Shown piece after piece: positions 47,976 to 58,978 of a stretch of 64,000 nt of DNA. The position numbers and the translations under genes are program-made. Within the stretch, counting starts at the first letter, position 1, and each line of letters begins with the position of its first letter. The DNA is taken from assembly GCF_000018285.1 (NCBI RefSeq), contig NC_009901.1, forward strand, positions 3,471,001-3,535,000, read 5' to 3'. The DNA is from Shewanella pealeana ATCC 700345. Lineage in GTDB: Bacteria; Pseudomonadota; Gammaproteobacteria; Enterobacterales; Shewanellaceae. A model generated the notes under the pieces. It saw only the letters and a program-made list of their open reading frames with translations, was not told the origin of the DNA and did no database searches.

Positions 47976-48833
47976 TTACATCCAAAAAGCTATATAGATT
48001 AATGTGAATACTGGTAGGGCAGCCGTTAAGCTATCGATGCGATCTAACACGCCACCATGACCTGGAAGAATGCTGCCAGAATCTTTAATCTTAGCGACGC
48101 GCTTAAACATACTTTCAGATAAATCACCAACAGCCGAGGCTAAGGCGATAAAGAGTGTCACGCCGATAATTAAACCTATCTCCTGCTCAGGAGAGAAATA
48201 CATCACCCCCGCAACCACGATCATTGTGGTTAACAAGCCACCAAGCAAGCCTTCAATGGTTTTCGCTGGACTCACATTTGGCATCAACTTACGCTTACCA
48301 AACTTTTTCCCCGCAAAATAGGCGCCAGAGTCTGTCGCCCAAACGACCAACATCACCAAGAAGACCAAGATCCCACCGTAATACGGTGAAGCTTGAGTAC
48401 TAAGAGCCTTAAGGGAGATAAGTGACACGAAGCATGGGATCAGCGTCAACTGACCAAACATCGATTTAAGCATGTGACTCTTTTCCCAGAAGCGAGCGCT
48501 TTTAGGGAAGGACAACACCATGATAAAGGAGATAAACCACCAGAAACCACCAATGAGGATGACCCCTAAGAATATCGGGTGCATCATGCCTCGTAGCCAA
48601 ATTTCATCGGTTGGTACTAAGATATTCAGCGCGGTTAACAAGACGCCAATAGTGACTGTGAAACTCCACTGAGTCATTTCACAGTTACTATCGATAATAC
48701 GCCCCCACTCTTTAGCGGCGATTAAAAAGACTCCCAATAGTGCCCAAGAAAAATACTCAGTAGGTAGACCGAAGATGGCACCAAAAACTAAGGGGATTAA
48801 CCAAATTGCTGTTATTATTCGTTGTTTTAGCAA
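47976..48833 (-). CDS. cdsA: Phosphatidate cytidylyltransferase
   Basis: Makes CDP-diacylglycerol from CTP and phosphatidate in the inner membrane, the precursor of all phospholipids. It is 285 residues long with about eight hydrophobic segments. The signature S-x8-R-x2-K-R-x4-K-D-x12-GGxxDRxD is present near the end as RVAKIKDSGSILPGHGGVLDRIDSL. Other marks are ATDSGAYFAGKKFG and SPAKTIEG. Four bases lie between its stop and dxr. Confidence 0.97.
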   Translation of the reverse strand: MLKQRIITAIWLIPLVFGAIFGLPTEYFSWALLGVFLIAAKEWGRIIDSNCEMTQWSFTVTIGVLLTALNILVPTDEIWLRGMMHPIFLGVILIGGFWWFISFIMVLSFPKSARFWEKSHMLKSMFGQLTLIPCFVSLISLKALSTQASPYYGGILVFLVMLVVWATDSGAYFAGKKFGKRKLMPNVSPAKTIEGLLGGLLTTMIVVAGVMYFSPEQEIGLIIGVTLFIALASAVGDLSESMFKRVAKIKDSGSILPGHGGVLDRIDSLTAALPVFTLIYIAFWM

Positions 48834-48853
48834 AAAACTTCCCTCACAAATTA

Positions 48854-49654
48854 TTACAAAGATCGGATGGTATCGATTTGAGTTCCTGTCAAACCGAATC
48901 GACGCTGACGATTAGCAAAAATAGCAATCGCGTCTTTAAACGCATCCTCATCAAAATCCGGCCACAAGGTGTCAGTAAAGACTAACTCAGCATAAGCAGC
49001 TTGCCACAAGACAAAATTACTTATGCGATAGTCACCACCGGTACGGATCATTAAATCAACTTCGGCTTGATTTTGCATGCACAAATGCTCACTTAAGGCC
49101 TCTTCGGTAAACTGAGTGCTGCTCATTTCGCCAGATTCAACCTTCGCAGCCAATTTTTGTGCCGCTTGCATAATGTCCCAACGGCCACCATAGTTGGCTG
49201 CCACGTTAAGCACTAAATCTTTATTGTCGGCCGTTTTCTCTTCTGCCGCAGCAATTTGCTTTTGCAAACGCGGAGAAAATCGACTGATATCACCGATAAT
49301 ATTGAGGCGAACCCCATTGTTGTGCAGCAACTTAAGTTCACGCTGCAACACGGTAAAAAATAGTTCCATTAACAAACTGACTTCTTTGTCAGGTCTGCGC
49401 CAGTTTTCGCTAGAAAACGCAAACAAAGTTAATGATTCAACCCCTAAATTACGGGCCGTACTTACTGCTCGTCTAACAGCCTTCACACCAGCTTTATGGC
49501 CAATAACTCGAGGCTTTCCCTGAGCCTGTGCCCAACGCCCGTTACCATCCATGATGATAGCAACATGTTTAGGGATCGACTGTTTTACCAAGGCGGATAT
49601 TTCGCTTGGTAAGGTCTGTGTCACTTCAGTGTCAGACTGGGAATCGATTGACAT
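48854..49654 (-). CDS. uppS: Undecaprenyl diphosphate synthase
   Basis: Condenses farnesyl diphosphate with eight isopentenyl units to form C55-PP, the lipid carrier for peptidoglycan and O-antigen (IspU). It is 266 residues long. The catalytic Asp is in [12 protein letters not shown] (about residue 35). Later blocks are [23 protein letters not shown] and [21 protein letters not shown], where most family members read GGEH/GGEx. The GGDY variant is tolerated in Shewanella. It is followed by cdsA. Confidence 0.97.
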   Translation of the reverse strand: MSIDSQSDTEVTQTLPSEISALVKQSIPKHVAIIMDGNGRWAQAQGKPRVIGHKAGVKAVRRAVSTARNLGVESLTLFAFSSENWRRPDKEVSLLMELFFTVLQRELKLLHNNGVRLNIIGDISRFSPRLQKQIAAAEEKTADNKDLVLNVAANYGGRWDIMQAAQKLAAKVESGEMSSTQFTEEALSEHLCMQNQAEVDLMIRTGGDYRISNFVLWQAAYAELVFTDTLWPDFDEDAFKDAIAIFANRQRRFGLTGTQIDTIRSL

Positions 49655-49671
49655 CTATTACAACCCTTAAA

Positions 49672-49710
49672 AATAGACAAACGCCGTGTAGTATACCTCT
49701 ACACGGCGTC
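49672..49710 (-). terminator. Terminator between frr and uppS
   Basis: On the minus strand ACGCCGTGTAG-loop-CTACACGGCGT gives an 11-bp stem followed by TTGTCTATTTTT. It lies downstream of frr, so uppS and later genes need read-through or their own promoter in the gap. Confidence 0.8.
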
Positions 49711-49905
49711 TTAACTCTAGGGCATGTTGACTATTCGAGTTCAATTTTTACTCAAGCTCAGCGCTTTTATTACAAGGCGTGAGCTATGAAGCTTAATAAG
49801 CTAGGCGAAAAGTTTGCTATCTCTCACTAAAAAAGCAAGAAACACTCAAAAGCGTATTAAAAACCAACTCAAACGGTGAACACCCCTTTAACTGAAGAGC
49901 TCTAT

Positions 49906-50463
49906 TTAGAACTCCATCAGTTCCTTTTCTTTAGCAGCCAGAATTTCATCAATCAGCTTGATGTGAGCATCAGTTAACTTCTGCACGTCATCTTCACTGC
50001 GACGAACATCATCTTCTGTACACTCTTTCTCTTTCTCTAACTCTTTTACATTTGAGTTAGCGTCACGACGTACGTTACGAATCGCAATACGGCCGTTCTC
50101 GGCTTCAGCGCGAACAACCTTAATAAGATCTTTACGACGCTCTTCAGTCAATGCAGGTAATGGAATGCGAATTGTCGCCCCCGCTGACATTGGGTTCAGA
50201 CCAAGATCTGAACTCATGATTGCTTTTTCAACAGCTGCAATCATAGTACGGTCGAATACTGATACAGTTAATGTACGCGCATCGCCAATAGATACACTTG
50301 CAACTTGCTTAAGCGGAGTGAGCGAACCGTAGTAAGGTACTTGGATGGTATCCAATAAGCTTGGATGTGCACGGCCGGTACGAACTTTAGCCATTTGAGT
50401 TTTTGTCGACTCAACACACTTGTCCATGCGAGTTTGCGCATCGCTTTTAATTTCGTTTATCAC
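49906..50463 (-). CDS. frr: Ribosome recycling factor
   Basis: Splits post-termination ribosomes together with EF-G. It is 185 residues long, the usual size. Family blocks include [55 protein letters not shown] and the C-terminal [24 protein letters not shown]. It is between pyrH and uppS. A 250-bp gap to uppS holds a terminator. Confidence 0.98.
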   Translation of the reverse strand: MINEIKSDAQTRMDKCVESTKTQMAKVRTGRAHPSLLDTIQVPYYGSLTPLKQVASVSIGDARTLTVSVFDRTMIAAVEKAIMSSDLGLNPMSAGATIRIPLPALTEERRKDLIKVVRAEAENGRIAIRNVRRDANSNVKELEKEKECTEDDVRRSEDDVQKLTDAHIKLIDEILAAKEKELMEF

Positions 50464-50495
50464 GTTATATGTCCTTTTAAGTCACTAAATATAGC

Positions 50496-51224
50496 TTAAA
50501 CAGCTTTAATCATTGTGCCTTCTTGCTCGCCCATGATAACGCGGCGCAGTGCACCAGGTTTATTCATGTTAAAAACGAGCAATGGCATATTATGGTCTCT
50601 GGCCATAGTGAATGCAGCCAAATCCATTACTTTCAATTCTTTTTCGAGTACTTCATTGTACCCCATAACATCATACTTGACGGCTTCTGGATTTTTAACT
50701 GGATCATCTGAATAAACGCCGTCAACTTTGGTGCCTTTAATCACTACTTCTGCTTCAATCTCGATACCGCGTAAACACGCAGCAGAGTCAGTCGTACAGA
50801 ATGGGTTACCTGTACCAGCAGCAAAAATAACAACACGGCCTGATTTAAGCAAACTAATTGCTTCAGCCCAGTTATAGTCATCACACACGCCTTTAAGCGG
50901 AATAGCTGACATTAAACGTGCATTTACATATGCACGGTGCAACGAATCACGCATTGCTAAGCCGTTCATCACTGTTGCCAACATGCCCATGTGATCGCCC
51001 ACTACACGGTTCATACCCGCGTTCGCTAGACCTTCGCCACGGAACAAGTTACCACCGCCAATGACAACACCCACTTGAATACCTAGCTCAACTAGCTCTT
51101 TGATCTCCTGCCCCATACGATCAAGCACTTTAGGATCAATGCCGAAGCCTTCTTCACCCATTAGGGCTTCACCACTTAGTTTTAAAAGAACACGACGAAA
51201 AGCAGGTTTAGGATTGGTACTCAT
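50496..51224 (-). CDS. pyrH: UMP kinase
   Basis: Phosphorylates UMP to UDP. The bacterial hexameric form belongs to the amino-acid kinase family, is activated by GTP and inhibited by UTP. It is 242 residues long. The N-terminus is [20 protein letters not shown], the glycine-rich loop is [13 protein letters not shown], and the nucleotide site is [19 protein letters not shown]. It lies downstream of tsf and upstream of frr in the conserved translation cluster. Confidence 0.98.
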   Translation of the reverse strand: MSTNPKPAFRRVLLKLSGEALMGEEGFGIDPKVLDRMGQEIKELVELGIQVGVVIGGGNLFRGEGLANAGMNRVVGDHMGMLATVMNGLAMRDSLHRAYVNARLMSAIPLKGVCDDYNWAEAISLLKSGRVVIFAAGTGNPFCTTDSAACLRGIEIEAEVVIKGTKVDGVYSDDPVKNPEAVKYDVMGYNEVLEKELKVMDLAAFTMARDHNMPLLVFNMNKPGALRRVIMGEQEGTMIKAV

Positions 51225-51318
51225 ATTTATTAGTCCTGATTATGGCGATAGGGGATCTACACTGGAATAGTTTTACCGAATGTTACTTAACAAGACAAAA
51301 ACTATTCGAGTATATACG

Positions 51319-51348
51319 ATAAGACCGCAGCAATTGCTACGGTCTTAT
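51319..51348 (-). other. Hairpin between tsf and pyrH
   Basis: ATAAGACCG and CGGTCTTAT enclose AGCAATTGCT-type inner pairing, forming a long stem 19 bp after the tsf stop codon in the direction of transcription. There is no T-tract, so it may protect the rpsB-tsf message end rather than terminate. Confidence 0.5.
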
Positions 51349-51366
51349 GTTTGCTAAATAAGGAGA

Positions 51367-52218
51367 TTAAGCCTTAGTAGTAGCAGCGATTTGTGCAGCT
51401 ACTTCAGCAGCAAAATCTTCTTCTTTTCTTTCGATGCCTTCACCAACTTCTAAACGAATGAAGTTAGTTACTGAAGCGCCTTTCTCTTTAAGAATTTCGC
51501 CAACAGTTTTCTTTGGTTCCATGATGAAAGCTTGACCAGTAAGAGAAACCTCACCAGTGAACTTCTTCATACGACCGATAACCATCTTCTCAGCGATTTC
51601 AGCAGGCTTGCCTTCGTTCATAGCGATTTCGATTTGAAGAGCTTTTTCTTTCTCAACAACTTCCGCAGGAACATCTGAAGGGTTAACGTATTCAGGCTTA
51701 GAAGCAGCAACGTGCATAGCAACGTGCTTTAGAGTCTCTTCATCAGCAACACCGGCAACAACAACACCGATACGCTCGCCGTGACGGTATTCAGCTAGGT
51801 TTGCACCATCGATGTACTCAACACGACGTACGTTGATGTTTTCACCGATTTTAGCAACTAGAGCAACACGAGTTTCTTCAAACTGCTCTTTTAGTGCTTC
51901 GATAGTTACTTTAGATGCTGCAGCAACATCTAGTACTTCGTTAGCAAATGCTAGGAAGTTAGAATCTTTTGCAACGAAGTCAGTTTGACAGTTAACTTCT
52001 AGTAGAGCAGCGTAACCTTCGCCTTGCTTGATAAGGATAGTACCTTCAGCAGCGATGTTACCCGCTTTTTTAGCAGCCTTAGCAGCACCGCTCTTACGCA
52101 TGTTATCAATTGCTAACTCGATGTCACCGTTAGTTTCAGTCAGTGCTTTTTTACAGTCCATCATGCCAGCGCCAGTGCGGTCACGAAGTTCTTTAACTTG
52201 GGCAGCAGTAATTGCCAT
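51367..52218 (-). CDS. tsf: Elongation factor Ts
   Basis: Nucleotide exchange factor for EF-Tu. Starting at [18 protein letters not shown] (ATG 52216-52218) gives 283 residues, the family length. The longer frame adds 20 unrelated residues. The N-terminal UBA-like domain has [12 protein letters not shown], and the [10 protein letters not shown] motif that invades the EF-Tu nucleotide site is at about residues 80-89. It follows rpsB, separated by an attenuator-like hairpin. Confidence 0.98.
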   Translation of the reverse strand: MAITAAQVKELRDRTGAGMMDCKKALTETNGDIELAIDNMRKSGAAKAAKKAGNIAAEGTILIKQGEGYAALLEVNCQTDFVAKDSNFLAFANEVLDVAAASKVTIEALKEQFEETRVALVAKIGENINVRRVEYIDGANLAEYRHGERIGVVVAGVADEETLKHVAMHVAASKPEYVNPSDVPAEVVEKEKALQIEIAMNEGKPAEIAEKMVIGRMKKFTGEVSLTGQAFIMEPKKTVGEILKEKGASVTNFIRLEVGEGIERKEEDFAAEVAAQIAATTKA

Positions 52219-52262
52219 TGCTAAATCCTCTACAGATAATTTTTCAAATTCAATAGATAAGA

Positions 52263-52300
52263 AACAGGGGCCAATCATATTTAATGAAAGAGCCCCTGTT
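52263..52300 (-). terminator. Attenuator/terminator between rpsB and tsf
   Basis: AACAGGGGC and GCCCCTGTT give a 9-bp stem with a 20-base loop. On the minus strand it is followed by TTC only, so it is probably leaky, as expected where tsf is expressed from the rpsB promoter. Confidence 0.6.
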
Positions 52301-52352
52301 CACCAATCATGTATCTTGGTTAATAAGGGTGATGAAAATTCATCGACCGTTA

Positions 52353-53081
52353 TTATTCAGCTTCTACGAAACCGTCTTGCTCAGCTTGAACAGCTAGGTC
52401 TTGACCACGGCCAGCTTTCGCAGCAGCAGCAACAGACTGAGTGTATAGACGGATAGAACGCATAGCATCATCATTACCAGGAATGATGTAGTTGATACCG
52501 TCTGGAGAAGAGTTTGTATCAACAACAGCAACAACAGGAATACCTAAGTTGTTAGCTTCTTTAATAGCGATATGCTCGTGGTCAGCACCGATAACGAAAA
52601 TTACGTCTGGTAGGCCAGCCATGTTCTTGATACCACCTAGAGACTTCTCTAGCTTATCAAGTTCACGAGTACGCATTAGCGCTTCTTTCTTAGTCAGCTT
52701 GTCGAAAGTACCGTCTACAGACTGGCTTTCAAGGTCTTTAAGACGCTTGATTGATTGACGAACTGTTTTCCAGTTAGTCAACATACCACCTAACCAACGG
52801 TGATCAACATAGTACTGGTCACAAGAAACAGCAGCTTCTTTGATAGCTTCGCTTGCAGCACGCTTAGTACCAACAAAAAGAACTTTACCTTTCTTAGATG
52901 CAACGTTGCTGATGAAAGCAAGTGCTTCGTTGAACATTGGTACAGTGTGCTCTAGGTTGATGATGTGTACACCGTTACGAGCGCCGAAGATGAATGGCTT
53001 CATCTTTGGGTTCCAGTAACGTGTCTGGTGACCGAAGTGAACACCGGCTTGTAGCATGTCGCGCATTGAAACTGTAGTCAT
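52353..53081 (-). CDS. rpsB: 30S ribosomal protein S2
   Basis: Structural protein of the small subunit. The start [21 protein letters not shown] (ATG 53079-53081) gives 242 residues. The longer open frame lies in the leader. Family blocks: [53 protein letters not shown], and [24 protein letters not shown]. It is first in the long minus-strand cluster and diverges from map. S2 represses its own operon via the leader in E. coli. Confidence 0.98.
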   Translation of the reverse strand: MTTVSMRDMLQAGVHFGHQTRYWNPKMKPFIFGARNGVHIINLEHTVPMFNEALAFISNVASKKGKVLFVGTKRAASEAIKEAAVSCDQYYVDHRWLGGMLTNWKTVRQSIKRLKDLESQSVDGTFDKLTKKEALMRTRELDKLEKSLGGIKNMAGLPDVIFVIGADHEHIAIKEANNLGIPVVAVVDTNSSPDGINYIIPGNDDAMRSIRLYTQSVAAAAKAGRGQDLAVQAEQDGFVEAE

Positions 53082-53230
53082 TTTATTTACCTTAAATAAA
53101 TTAGGGGTTAGACCTCCACATATCCCATATCTTCGACCCAATAAGGGCACCCCGAAGAACGTGTCGATATGTGTGTGATTTAGTATTTATCAATAGCCAT
53201 GTATAATGGCCGCCATCTTAACTCGGGCGA
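53082..53230 (-). promoter_or_regulatory. rpsB promoter and 5' leader
   Basis: On the minus strand a TTGACT box near 53265 and CATTATACATGG near 53200-53210 resemble promoter elements. The transcribed part contains a TTCTTCGGGGTGCCC...GGGTCGAAGA structure (about 53155-53120) and TGGAGGTCTAACCCC just before the gene. Gamma-proteobacterial rpsB leaders form an S2-binding structure here. The match is by eye. Confidence 0.45.
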
Positions 53231-53388
53231 ACCACCTTGAGGTGGGATCGACAAGAGTCAAACATAACGGCGCGCTTTATACCATAATTTGAAAAAAAGC
53301 ACAAATATTTACGTCGTTTTTTGGACAAAATCGTTATATCGAAACACGACTAATTTTAGACATTGAAAGACATTAAGAGACATTAGAA
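53231..53388. other. Divergent rpsB-map spacer
   Basis: Contains the stem CCACCTTGAGGTGG near 53232 and AT-rich promoter sequence before map. Confidence 0.3.
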
Positions 53389-54189
53389 ATGAGTATAGTA
53401 ATTAAGACTGCTGAAGAGATTGAAAAGATGCGTGCCGCGGGTAAGCTGGCCGCTCAAGTGCTCGAGATGATCGCCCCGCACGTAAAAGCAGGCGTAACCA
53501 CAAACGAGCTTAACGATATTTGTGCCAAATATACCGAAGAGCAGGACGCGATTTCAGCTCCACTTGATTATCATGGTTTCCCGAAATCTATTTGTACTTC
53601 AATCAACAATGTGATCTGTCATGGTATTCCAAGCGATCGTCCTCTCGTTGATGGCGATATCGTCAATATCGATATCACGGTAATCAAAGATGGTTACCAC
53701 GGTGACACTTCAAAAATGTTCCTTATTGGCGATGTAAACCCAAAGAACGTCCGTCTTTGCCGCATCGCCCAAGAAGCACTTTACACCAGCATTAAAAAAG
53801 TAAAGCCTGGCATGAAACTCGGTGAGATCGGTACCTTGATTGAAAAATTCATCAAGTCGAAGAAGACCGGCCTTGAGAAGTACAGCATTGTTACCGATTA
53901 CTGCGGCCATGGTATTGGTGCTGGCTTCCATGAAGAGCCACAAGTTATGCACTATAAAAATAATGACAAAACCGTACTTAAAGCTGGCATGTGTTTTACT
54001 ATCGAGCCGATGATCAATGCCGGTCGTCACACTAGTGTTTTAGATAAGAAAGACAACTGGACGGTTACCACTTCTGACGGTAAAAATTCAGCTCAGTGGG
54101 AACACACGCTTTTGGTCACTCAGACTGGCGTAGAAGTGTTAACCTTAAGAGAAGAAGAAAAAGAGCTACCAAGAGTGATTAACCACTAA
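53389..54189 (+). CDS. map: Methionine aminopeptidase, type I
   Basis: Removes the N-terminal Met from new proteins. It is 266 residues long. The five metal ligands are visible: Asp in VNIDITVIKDG, Asp in HGDTSKMF, His in GHGIGAGFHEEPQV, Glu in FTIEPMINAG and Glu in AQWEHTLLVT. It is divergent from rpsB and followed by a strong terminator, then glnD, the E. coli order. Confidence 0.98.
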   Translation: MSIVIKTAEEIEKMRAAGKLAAQVLEMIAPHVKAGVTTNELNDICAKYTEEQDAISAPLDYHGFPKSICTSINNVICHGIPSDRPLVDGDIVNIDITVIKDGYHGDTSKMFLIGDVNPKNVRLCRIAQEALYTSIKKVKPGMKLGEIGTLIEKFIKSKKTGLEKYSIVTDYCGHGIGAGFHEEPQVMHYKNNDKTVLKAGMCFTIEPMINAGRHTSVLDKKDNWTVTTSDGKNSAQWEHTLLVTQTGVEVLTLREEEKELPRVINH

Positions 54190-54220
54190 TTTTCGTTACC
54201 TCTTTGTAGGCTAAGTTTAG

Positions 54221-54248
54221 AAAGGCGTGATGATTCACGCCTTTTTTG
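54221..54248 (+). terminator. Terminator of map
   Basis: AAAGGCGTGATGATTCACGCCTTTTTT: stem GGCGTGA/TCACGCC followed by T6. Confidence 0.93.
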
Positions 54249-54420
54249 TATCTATATATCCTTTAAAAGAGATTAATCTCCATGCAATTTTCTGCACCAA
54301 AATAAAGCAAGTGACTCGATTAATGCCCAGCTAAATATTAATCATGATAAAGCCCTTTAAATTCGTGGTTTTTGCATAGATAATCGTTGCCAACGGATCC
54401 GTTCTCGAAGAAGAGATTTG

Positions 54421-56976
54421 ATGAATAGTGCTCAATCTGCCAAAAACGCTTTAATCGACTTAAACAAAACGATACTGGAAAGCTTTAACGCAAAATCAGA
54501 TATTCGCTCGATAGTGAGTACTCGCTGTCAACATGTCGATAAGCTACTTCAGCAGCAATGGAGTGCGCACAATCTACAACAATACCCCATAGCTCTGGTT
54601 GCCGTAGGCGGCTATGGACGAGGAGAGCTACATCCTCAATCCGATGTGGATCTACTGTTTTTGACAGAAGGCGAGTTATCTCATGACGCCGAACAGGCAT
54701 TAAGTGCCTTCATCGCCTTTATTTGGGATGCGGGGCTAGAGGTAGGCCATAGCGTTCGCAGTATTGAAGAAACGTTAGAACAAGGCCGCGCCGATATCAC
54801 TGTTGCGACCAATCTACTCGAGTCGCGCCTTTTATGCGGCCCTCAAGCCCTATTCACCCTACTCTATCGCAATATTCGGCAAGATAATTTTTGGCCAAGT
54901 AGTGATTTTTATGTTGCCAAAAAAAATGAGCAAATGGCCCGACATAACCGAGCCAATGCATTTGACTTAGAACCGAATTTAAAAAGTTGCCCTGGCGGCC
55001 TTAGAGATATTCAGACTGTCGCTTGGGTCGCCATGCGTCACTTCAATGCTGAAAAGTTTGAAGAGTTGGTTTACCACGGCTTTTTAGACCCTATCGAACT
55101 CGATGAACTGCTAGAGGCGCAAGACTTTTTATGGCAACTGCGCTGTTCACTGCATTTAGTTTCAGGACGGGACGAAAACCGGCTATTGTTTGATCTACAG
55201 CCTCAAGTCGCCAAGTTGATGGGCTATGAAGATGGTACCCAATTGGCAGTTGAACAGATGATGAAGAACTATTACCGCACCGTAAGGCGCGTAATGGAGC
55301 TCAATCAGATGCTGCTTCAGCTGTTCAAACGCGCCACTTTAGGTCATATCAAAGCGCTCGAAGTTGTACCAATCGATGATAATTTCCAACGACGTGGAAA
55401 ATTCATAGAAAGCCTAAGCAGTGAACTGTTTGATAACCCTGAAAACATCTTAAACCTGTTTCTGTGTGTGGCTAAGAACTCAAACATTCAAGCTATCTAT
55501 GCAGTCACATTACGCAGTTTGCGCCGCGCACGACGTGCCCAGCCTCAGGCACTAATGTATCACGACTCTTGCCGTCAGTTGTTTATGCAGATCCTGCGTC
55601 ACCCTCGCGGTATCGTGGCACTTTCTCTTATGCATAAACACGGCGTACTGTCGGCATACCTCCCGGCTTGGCGTGCGATCGAAGGTCAGATGCAATTTGA
55701 CCTATTCCATGCCTATACCGTTGACGAGCATACCCATAGATTACTACTGAACATCGAAAGTTTTTCTCAGCCGGATCAGAAAGAAGAGTTTCCTCTAGGT
55801 TCAGTACTGATAAACCAATTGCCTAAGAAAGGCTTATTGGTACTGGCAGCAATTTTTCACGACATTGCCAAAGGTCGCGGTGGCGATCACAGCAAGCTTG
55901 GTGCAACTGATGCGCTTGATTTTTGCAAGTTACATGGAATGAACGATCATGATGGTCGCTTAGTCAGCTGGTTAGTTGAAAATCACCTAGTGATGTCTGT
56001 TACTGCCCAGCGCCGTGATATTTCCGATCCCGATGTGGTTGCAGATTTTGCTGAACGTGTACGCGATGCGGTGCATTTAAGTTACCTATATTGTTTAACC
56101 GTGGCAGATATCTGTGCCACCAACGAGCGAACCTGGAACAGCTGGAAAGGTTCACTACTACGTGATCTTTATTTTTCAACTCAGAGAGTCCTCTCTCGAG
56201 GCAAAGAAAAGCCAGTCGATATCCGCGCTCGGGTGCGTGAACACCAGGCTAAAGCGAAGAAAGAGTTACTGCGACGCGGCATCAAAGAGAAAGATCTAGA
56301 CGCGTTATGGCAACGTTTTAAAGCCGATTATTTTCTGCGTAGCCAACCTAATCAGATTGCTTGGCATGCAGAAGCCATCATCAAGCATAAGCAAAATGAA
56401 ACCTTAGTTCTGATCTCTAAACATGTGACGCGCGGCGGTACTGAGCTGTTTGTCTATGGCAAAGATAAACCCAAGCTATTTGCCACCGTGATGGCAATAT
56501 TAGATAATAAAAATATTACGGTTCATGACGCTAGTATCATGACTTCCAAAGACAACTATGCACTAGACTCTTTTGTTATTTTGGAACAAGATGGCGAGCC
56601 AGTATCGCAACTGTCTCGGATCCAAGGGATCAAGAAGACGTTAATAAAAGCTTTAAGTAATGAAACGCCTAAGTTGCCAAAATTTAGAAATCTTTCAAGA
56701 AAGATGAAACCTTTTAAAGTTGCAACCCAAGTGAGTTTCCCTACAACCCGTAGCCATGGTAAAAGTATGATGGAGCTCATTGCTCTCGACTCCCCAGGGT
56801 TACTAGCCAGAGTCGGTGAAGTATTTTATCGCTGTGAAGTGACGTTACTCGCGGCAAAAATCACCACCATTGGTGAAAGAGCTGAAGATTTCTTTTTGTT
56901 GCAAAGCGCCGATGGCCAGCAACTAAATGACACGCAACAAAACACATTACGTGAAGCACTTATGAGTGCTTTATAG
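54421..56976 (+). CDS. glnD: Bifunctional uridylyltransferase/uridylyl-removing enzyme
   Basis: Senses glutamine and adds or removes UMP on PII proteins, controlling nitrogen metabolism. ATG 54421 gives 851 residues. The nucleotidyltransferase domain has [19 protein letters not shown] (about residues 68-86). The HD hydrolase domain has [14 protein letters not shown] (about 480-493). Two C-terminal ACT domains bind glutamine, beginning at [20 protein letters not shown] and [19 protein letters not shown]. It lies between map and dapD as in E. coli. Confidence 0.98.
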   Translation: MNSAQSAKNALIDLNKTILESFNAKSDIRSIVSTRCQHVDKLLQQQWSAHNLQQYPIALVAVGGYGRGELHPQSDVDLLFLTEGELSHDAEQALSAFIAFIWDAGLEVGHSVRSIEETLEQGRADITVATNLLESRLLCGPQALFTLLYRNIRQDNFWPSSDFYVAKKNEQMARHNRANAFDLEPNLKSCPGGLRDIQTVAWVAMRHFNAEKFEELVYHGFLDPIELDELLEAQDFLWQLRCSLHLVSGRDENRLLFDLQPQVAKLMGYEDGTQLAVEQMMKNYYRTVRRVMELNQMLLQLFKRATLGHIKALEVVPIDDNFQRRGKFIESLSSELFDNPENILNLFLCVAKNSNIQAIYAVTLRSLRRARRAQPQALMYHDSCRQLFMQILRHPRGIVALSLMHKHGVLSAYLPAWRAIEGQMQFDLFHAYTVDEHTHRLLLNIESFSQPDQKEEFPLGSVLINQLPKKGLLVLAAIFHDIAKGRGGDHSKLGATDALDFCKLHGMNDHDGRLVSWLVENHLVMSVTAQRRDISDPDVVADFAERVRDAVHLSYLYCLTVADICATNERTWNSWKGSLLRDLYFSTQRVLSRGKEKPVDIRARVREHQAKAKKELLRRGIKEKDLDALWQRFKADYFLRSQPNQIAWHAEAIIKHKQNETLVLISKHVTRGGTELFVYGKDKPKLFATVMAILDNKNITVHDASIMTSKDNYALDSFVILEQDGEPVSQLSRIQGIKKTLIKALSNETPKLPKFRNLSRKMKPFKVATQVSFPTTRSHGKSMMELIALDSPGLLARVGEVFYRCEVTLLAAKITTIGERAEDFFLLQSADGQQLNDTQQNTLREALMSAL

Positions 56977-57008
56977 ATTTATCATTAAACAAAATATGGG
57001 AGAAGTTA

Positions 57009-57833
57009 ATGGAGGCTTTACGCCAACGAATTGAGGCGGCTTTTGAAGCGCGCGCAGAGATAACTCCGGCAACAGTTGAGCCAAGTGTTCGCGCTGATGT
57101 TGAAAAAGCGATTGCCATGTTAGACACTGGCGAAGCGAGAGTTGCTGAAAAAATTAATGGCGAATGGCATGTTCACCAGTGGCTGAAAAAAGCGGTACTA
57201 CTTTCATTCCGCATTTTCGACAACGGCGTAATTGAAGGCGCAGAAACCAAATACTTCGACAAAGTACCAATGAAGTTTGCTGATTACGACGAAGCGCGTT
57301 TCCGTAAAGAAGCTATTCGTGTTGTACCACCAGCAGCGGTACGTAAGGGCTCATTTATTGGCAAGAACACAGTGCTAATGCCATCTTACGTTAACCTTGG
57401 TGCTTTTGTTGATGAAGGCACTATGGTTGATACTTGGGCGACTGTTGGCTCTTGTGCTCAAATTGGTAAGAATGTTCACTTATCTGGCGGTGTCGGGATC
57501 GGTGGCGTTTTAGAGCCTCTACAAGCCGGCCCTACCATTATTGAAGATAACTGTTTCATCGGTGCACGCTCTGAAATCGTTGAAGGCGTTATCGTTGAAG
57601 AAGGCAGCGTTATCTCTATGGGCGTATATATCGGCCAAAGCACACGCATTTTTGACCGTGAAACAGGCGAAGTTCATTATGGCCGTGTTCCAGCAGGTTC
57701 TGTCGTTGTGGCCGGTAACCTACCCTCTAAGTGTGGTACTTACAGCCTATACGCCGCCATTATCGTTAAGAAAGTTGATGCAAAAACCCGCGGCAAAGTG
57801 GGTATTAACGAGCTATTACGTATCGTAGACTAA
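57009..57833 (+). CDS. dapD: Tetrahydrodipicolinate N-succinyltransferase
   Basis: Succinylates tetrahydrodipicolinate in the lysine and diaminopimelate pathway. It is 274 residues long. The helical N-terminal domain is followed by a left-handed beta-helix (residues about 105-240: [30 protein letters not shown]). Active-site segments are [15 protein letters not shown] and [10 protein letters not shown]. It begins 32 bp after glnD and is probably co-transcribed. A terminator follows. Confidence 0.98.
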   Translation: MEALRQRIEAAFEARAEITPATVEPSVRADVEKAIAMLDTGEARVAEKINGEWHVHQWLKKAVLLSFRIFDNGVIEGAETKYFDKVPMKFADYDEARFRKEAIRVVPPAAVRKGSFIGKNTVLMPSYVNLGAFVDEGTMVDTWATVGSCAQIGKNVHLSGGVGIGGVLEPLQAGPTIIEDNCFIGARSEIVEGVIVEEGSVISMGVYIGQSTRIFDRETGEVHYGRVPAGSVVVAGNLPSKCGTYSLYAAIIVKKVDAKTRGKVGINELLRIVD

Positions 57834-57862
57834 GCGCTTATAGCTAACCGCTAAGTTGACTC

Positions 57863-57890
57863 AAAAATCCCGCCTTAGGCGGGATTTTTC
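57863..57890 (+). terminator. Terminator of glnD-dapD
   Basis: AAAAATCCCGCCTTAGGCGGGATTTTTC: an 8-bp GC-rich stem flanked by A and T runs, working in both directions. Confidence 0.95.
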
Positions 57891-58043
57891 TTATTCTTTC
57901 ACAATTGACACACTTTGACATCTACAGACACACTCTGTGCTCTGTTCAACATTTTGATACAACTCTCCCCCCCTTATTTAGGTGAACATAGGACATTAAG
58001 CTTTACTCAAGAGTGAACCCCAATGAGAGTGAAGGAGCAAGAC

Positions 58044-58388
58044 ATGATTAAAACGTACGTTTTAGCAGGAGCCGCGCTAGCAATGTCATTTGGCGCTTCG
58101 GCAGCTATGTCATCTCAATTAGAAAACACACTAATCGCCGTTTGTAAGGCTGGAGCGAGTAACAGTGTTTTCCAATTTAATAGGACGATGAAAGATTATC
58201 GTATCAATAAACGCAGAGTGTTTCCCCGCTTAGTCTGTAATGGTGAGAGTTTCTATAACTTCACGGTAAGTGCAGGGGCCGACAAGACGGCTAAAAAAAT
58301 TGCCCCATATAACCGAGGAACAGTGACGATTAAAGATATCGCGATGACAGAATATGATGCCGAGGTTTATGCAGTCAATTATGAATAA
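58044..58388 (+). CDS. DUF3718 secreted small protein
   Basis: The ATG at 58044, preceded by AAGGAG, gives 114 residues. An upstream ATG adds seven. Signal peptide: MIKTYVLAGAALAMSFGASA. The mature part has two cysteines (AVCKAGASN and RLVCNGESFYNF), which may form a disulfide, and the RINKRRVFPRLVCNGESFYNFT block seen in the DUF3718 family of Shewanella and Vibrio. The role is unknown and the location probably periplasmic. It is a single gene with a terminator at 58413. Confidence 0.8.
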   Translation: MIKTYVLAGAALAMSFGASAAMSSQLENTLIAVCKAGASNSVFQFNRTMKDYRINKRRVFPRLVCNGESFYNFTVSAGADKTAKKIAPYNRGTVTIKDIAMTEYDAEVYAVNYE

Positions 58389-58412
58389 GTGATTTATGGC
58401 ATGTAAAGCAGT

Positions 58413-58439
58413 AAAAGAGGCTGACGCCTCTTTTCTTTT
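58413..58439 (+). terminator. Terminator after the DUF3718 gene
   Basis: AAGAGGC-TGAC-GCCTCTT followed by TTCTTTT. Confidence 0.88.
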
Positions 58440-58513
58440 GTCTAAAACTTATCAATTACATGGGCTATGAAGGCTAGCTAGGGCTAGCGAATATAACCCA
58501 ATAAATAGCAGTG

Positions 58514-58978
58514 TTAAGCAGCAAGTTCGGTATCTATCAGCAGATTCCAACACGGTAGCCAAGCTAGGGCCTCGACTTCAGGCTCCATTGTTTCACCCGC
58601 GTCTATTTTTAAAAACTCTCCTAGCTGTTTCGCCCCTAACTCTTCAAATAGACCTAAGAGTTGCTCTGCCGCACCGCAGTAGGTTTCATAGCTAGAATCC
58701 CCTAACCCAATCAATCCAAACTTAAGCTTAGGTAGATAAGGAGCCTTCGATTTCATCTCGTTAAACCAAGGCTGAATATCATCCGGAAGATCACCTTGGC
58801 CGGTTGTGGAGCAGATGATTAAGAGCAGCTCGTCTTCAGGTGGTACAAAACCGACAAGTTGCTCTGGTTGGTAAAGACAAGTCTCTCGGCCTAACTCAAG
58901 CAAAGCCTGCTCAAGCATCTCTGCAACGTATTGAGCGCCACCATAAACTGTCCCAAAAACTAGATTCACTTTTTTCAT
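58514..58978 (-). CDS. yqcA: Flavodoxin YqcA
   Basis: A 154-residue FMN-binding flavodoxin. The phosphate loop region is VFGTVYGGAQYVAE (about residues 8-21), and the isoalloxazine loops are STTGQGDLPDD and LIGLGDSSYETYCGAAEQL. MioC is similar, but the gene lies downstream of truC and yqcC, as yqcA does in E. coli, which decides the name. It carries electrons for an unidentified partner. A gap of 350 bp without a gene separates it from truC, unlike the tight E. coli operon. Confidence 0.88.
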   Translation of the reverse strand: MKKVNLVFGTVYGGAQYVAEMLEQALLELGRETCLYQPEQLVGFVPPEDELLLIICSTTGQGDLPDDIQPWFNEMKSKAPYLPKLKFGLIGLGDSSYETYCGAAEQLLGLFEELGAKQLGEFLKIDAGETMEPEVEALAWLPCWNLLIDTELAA

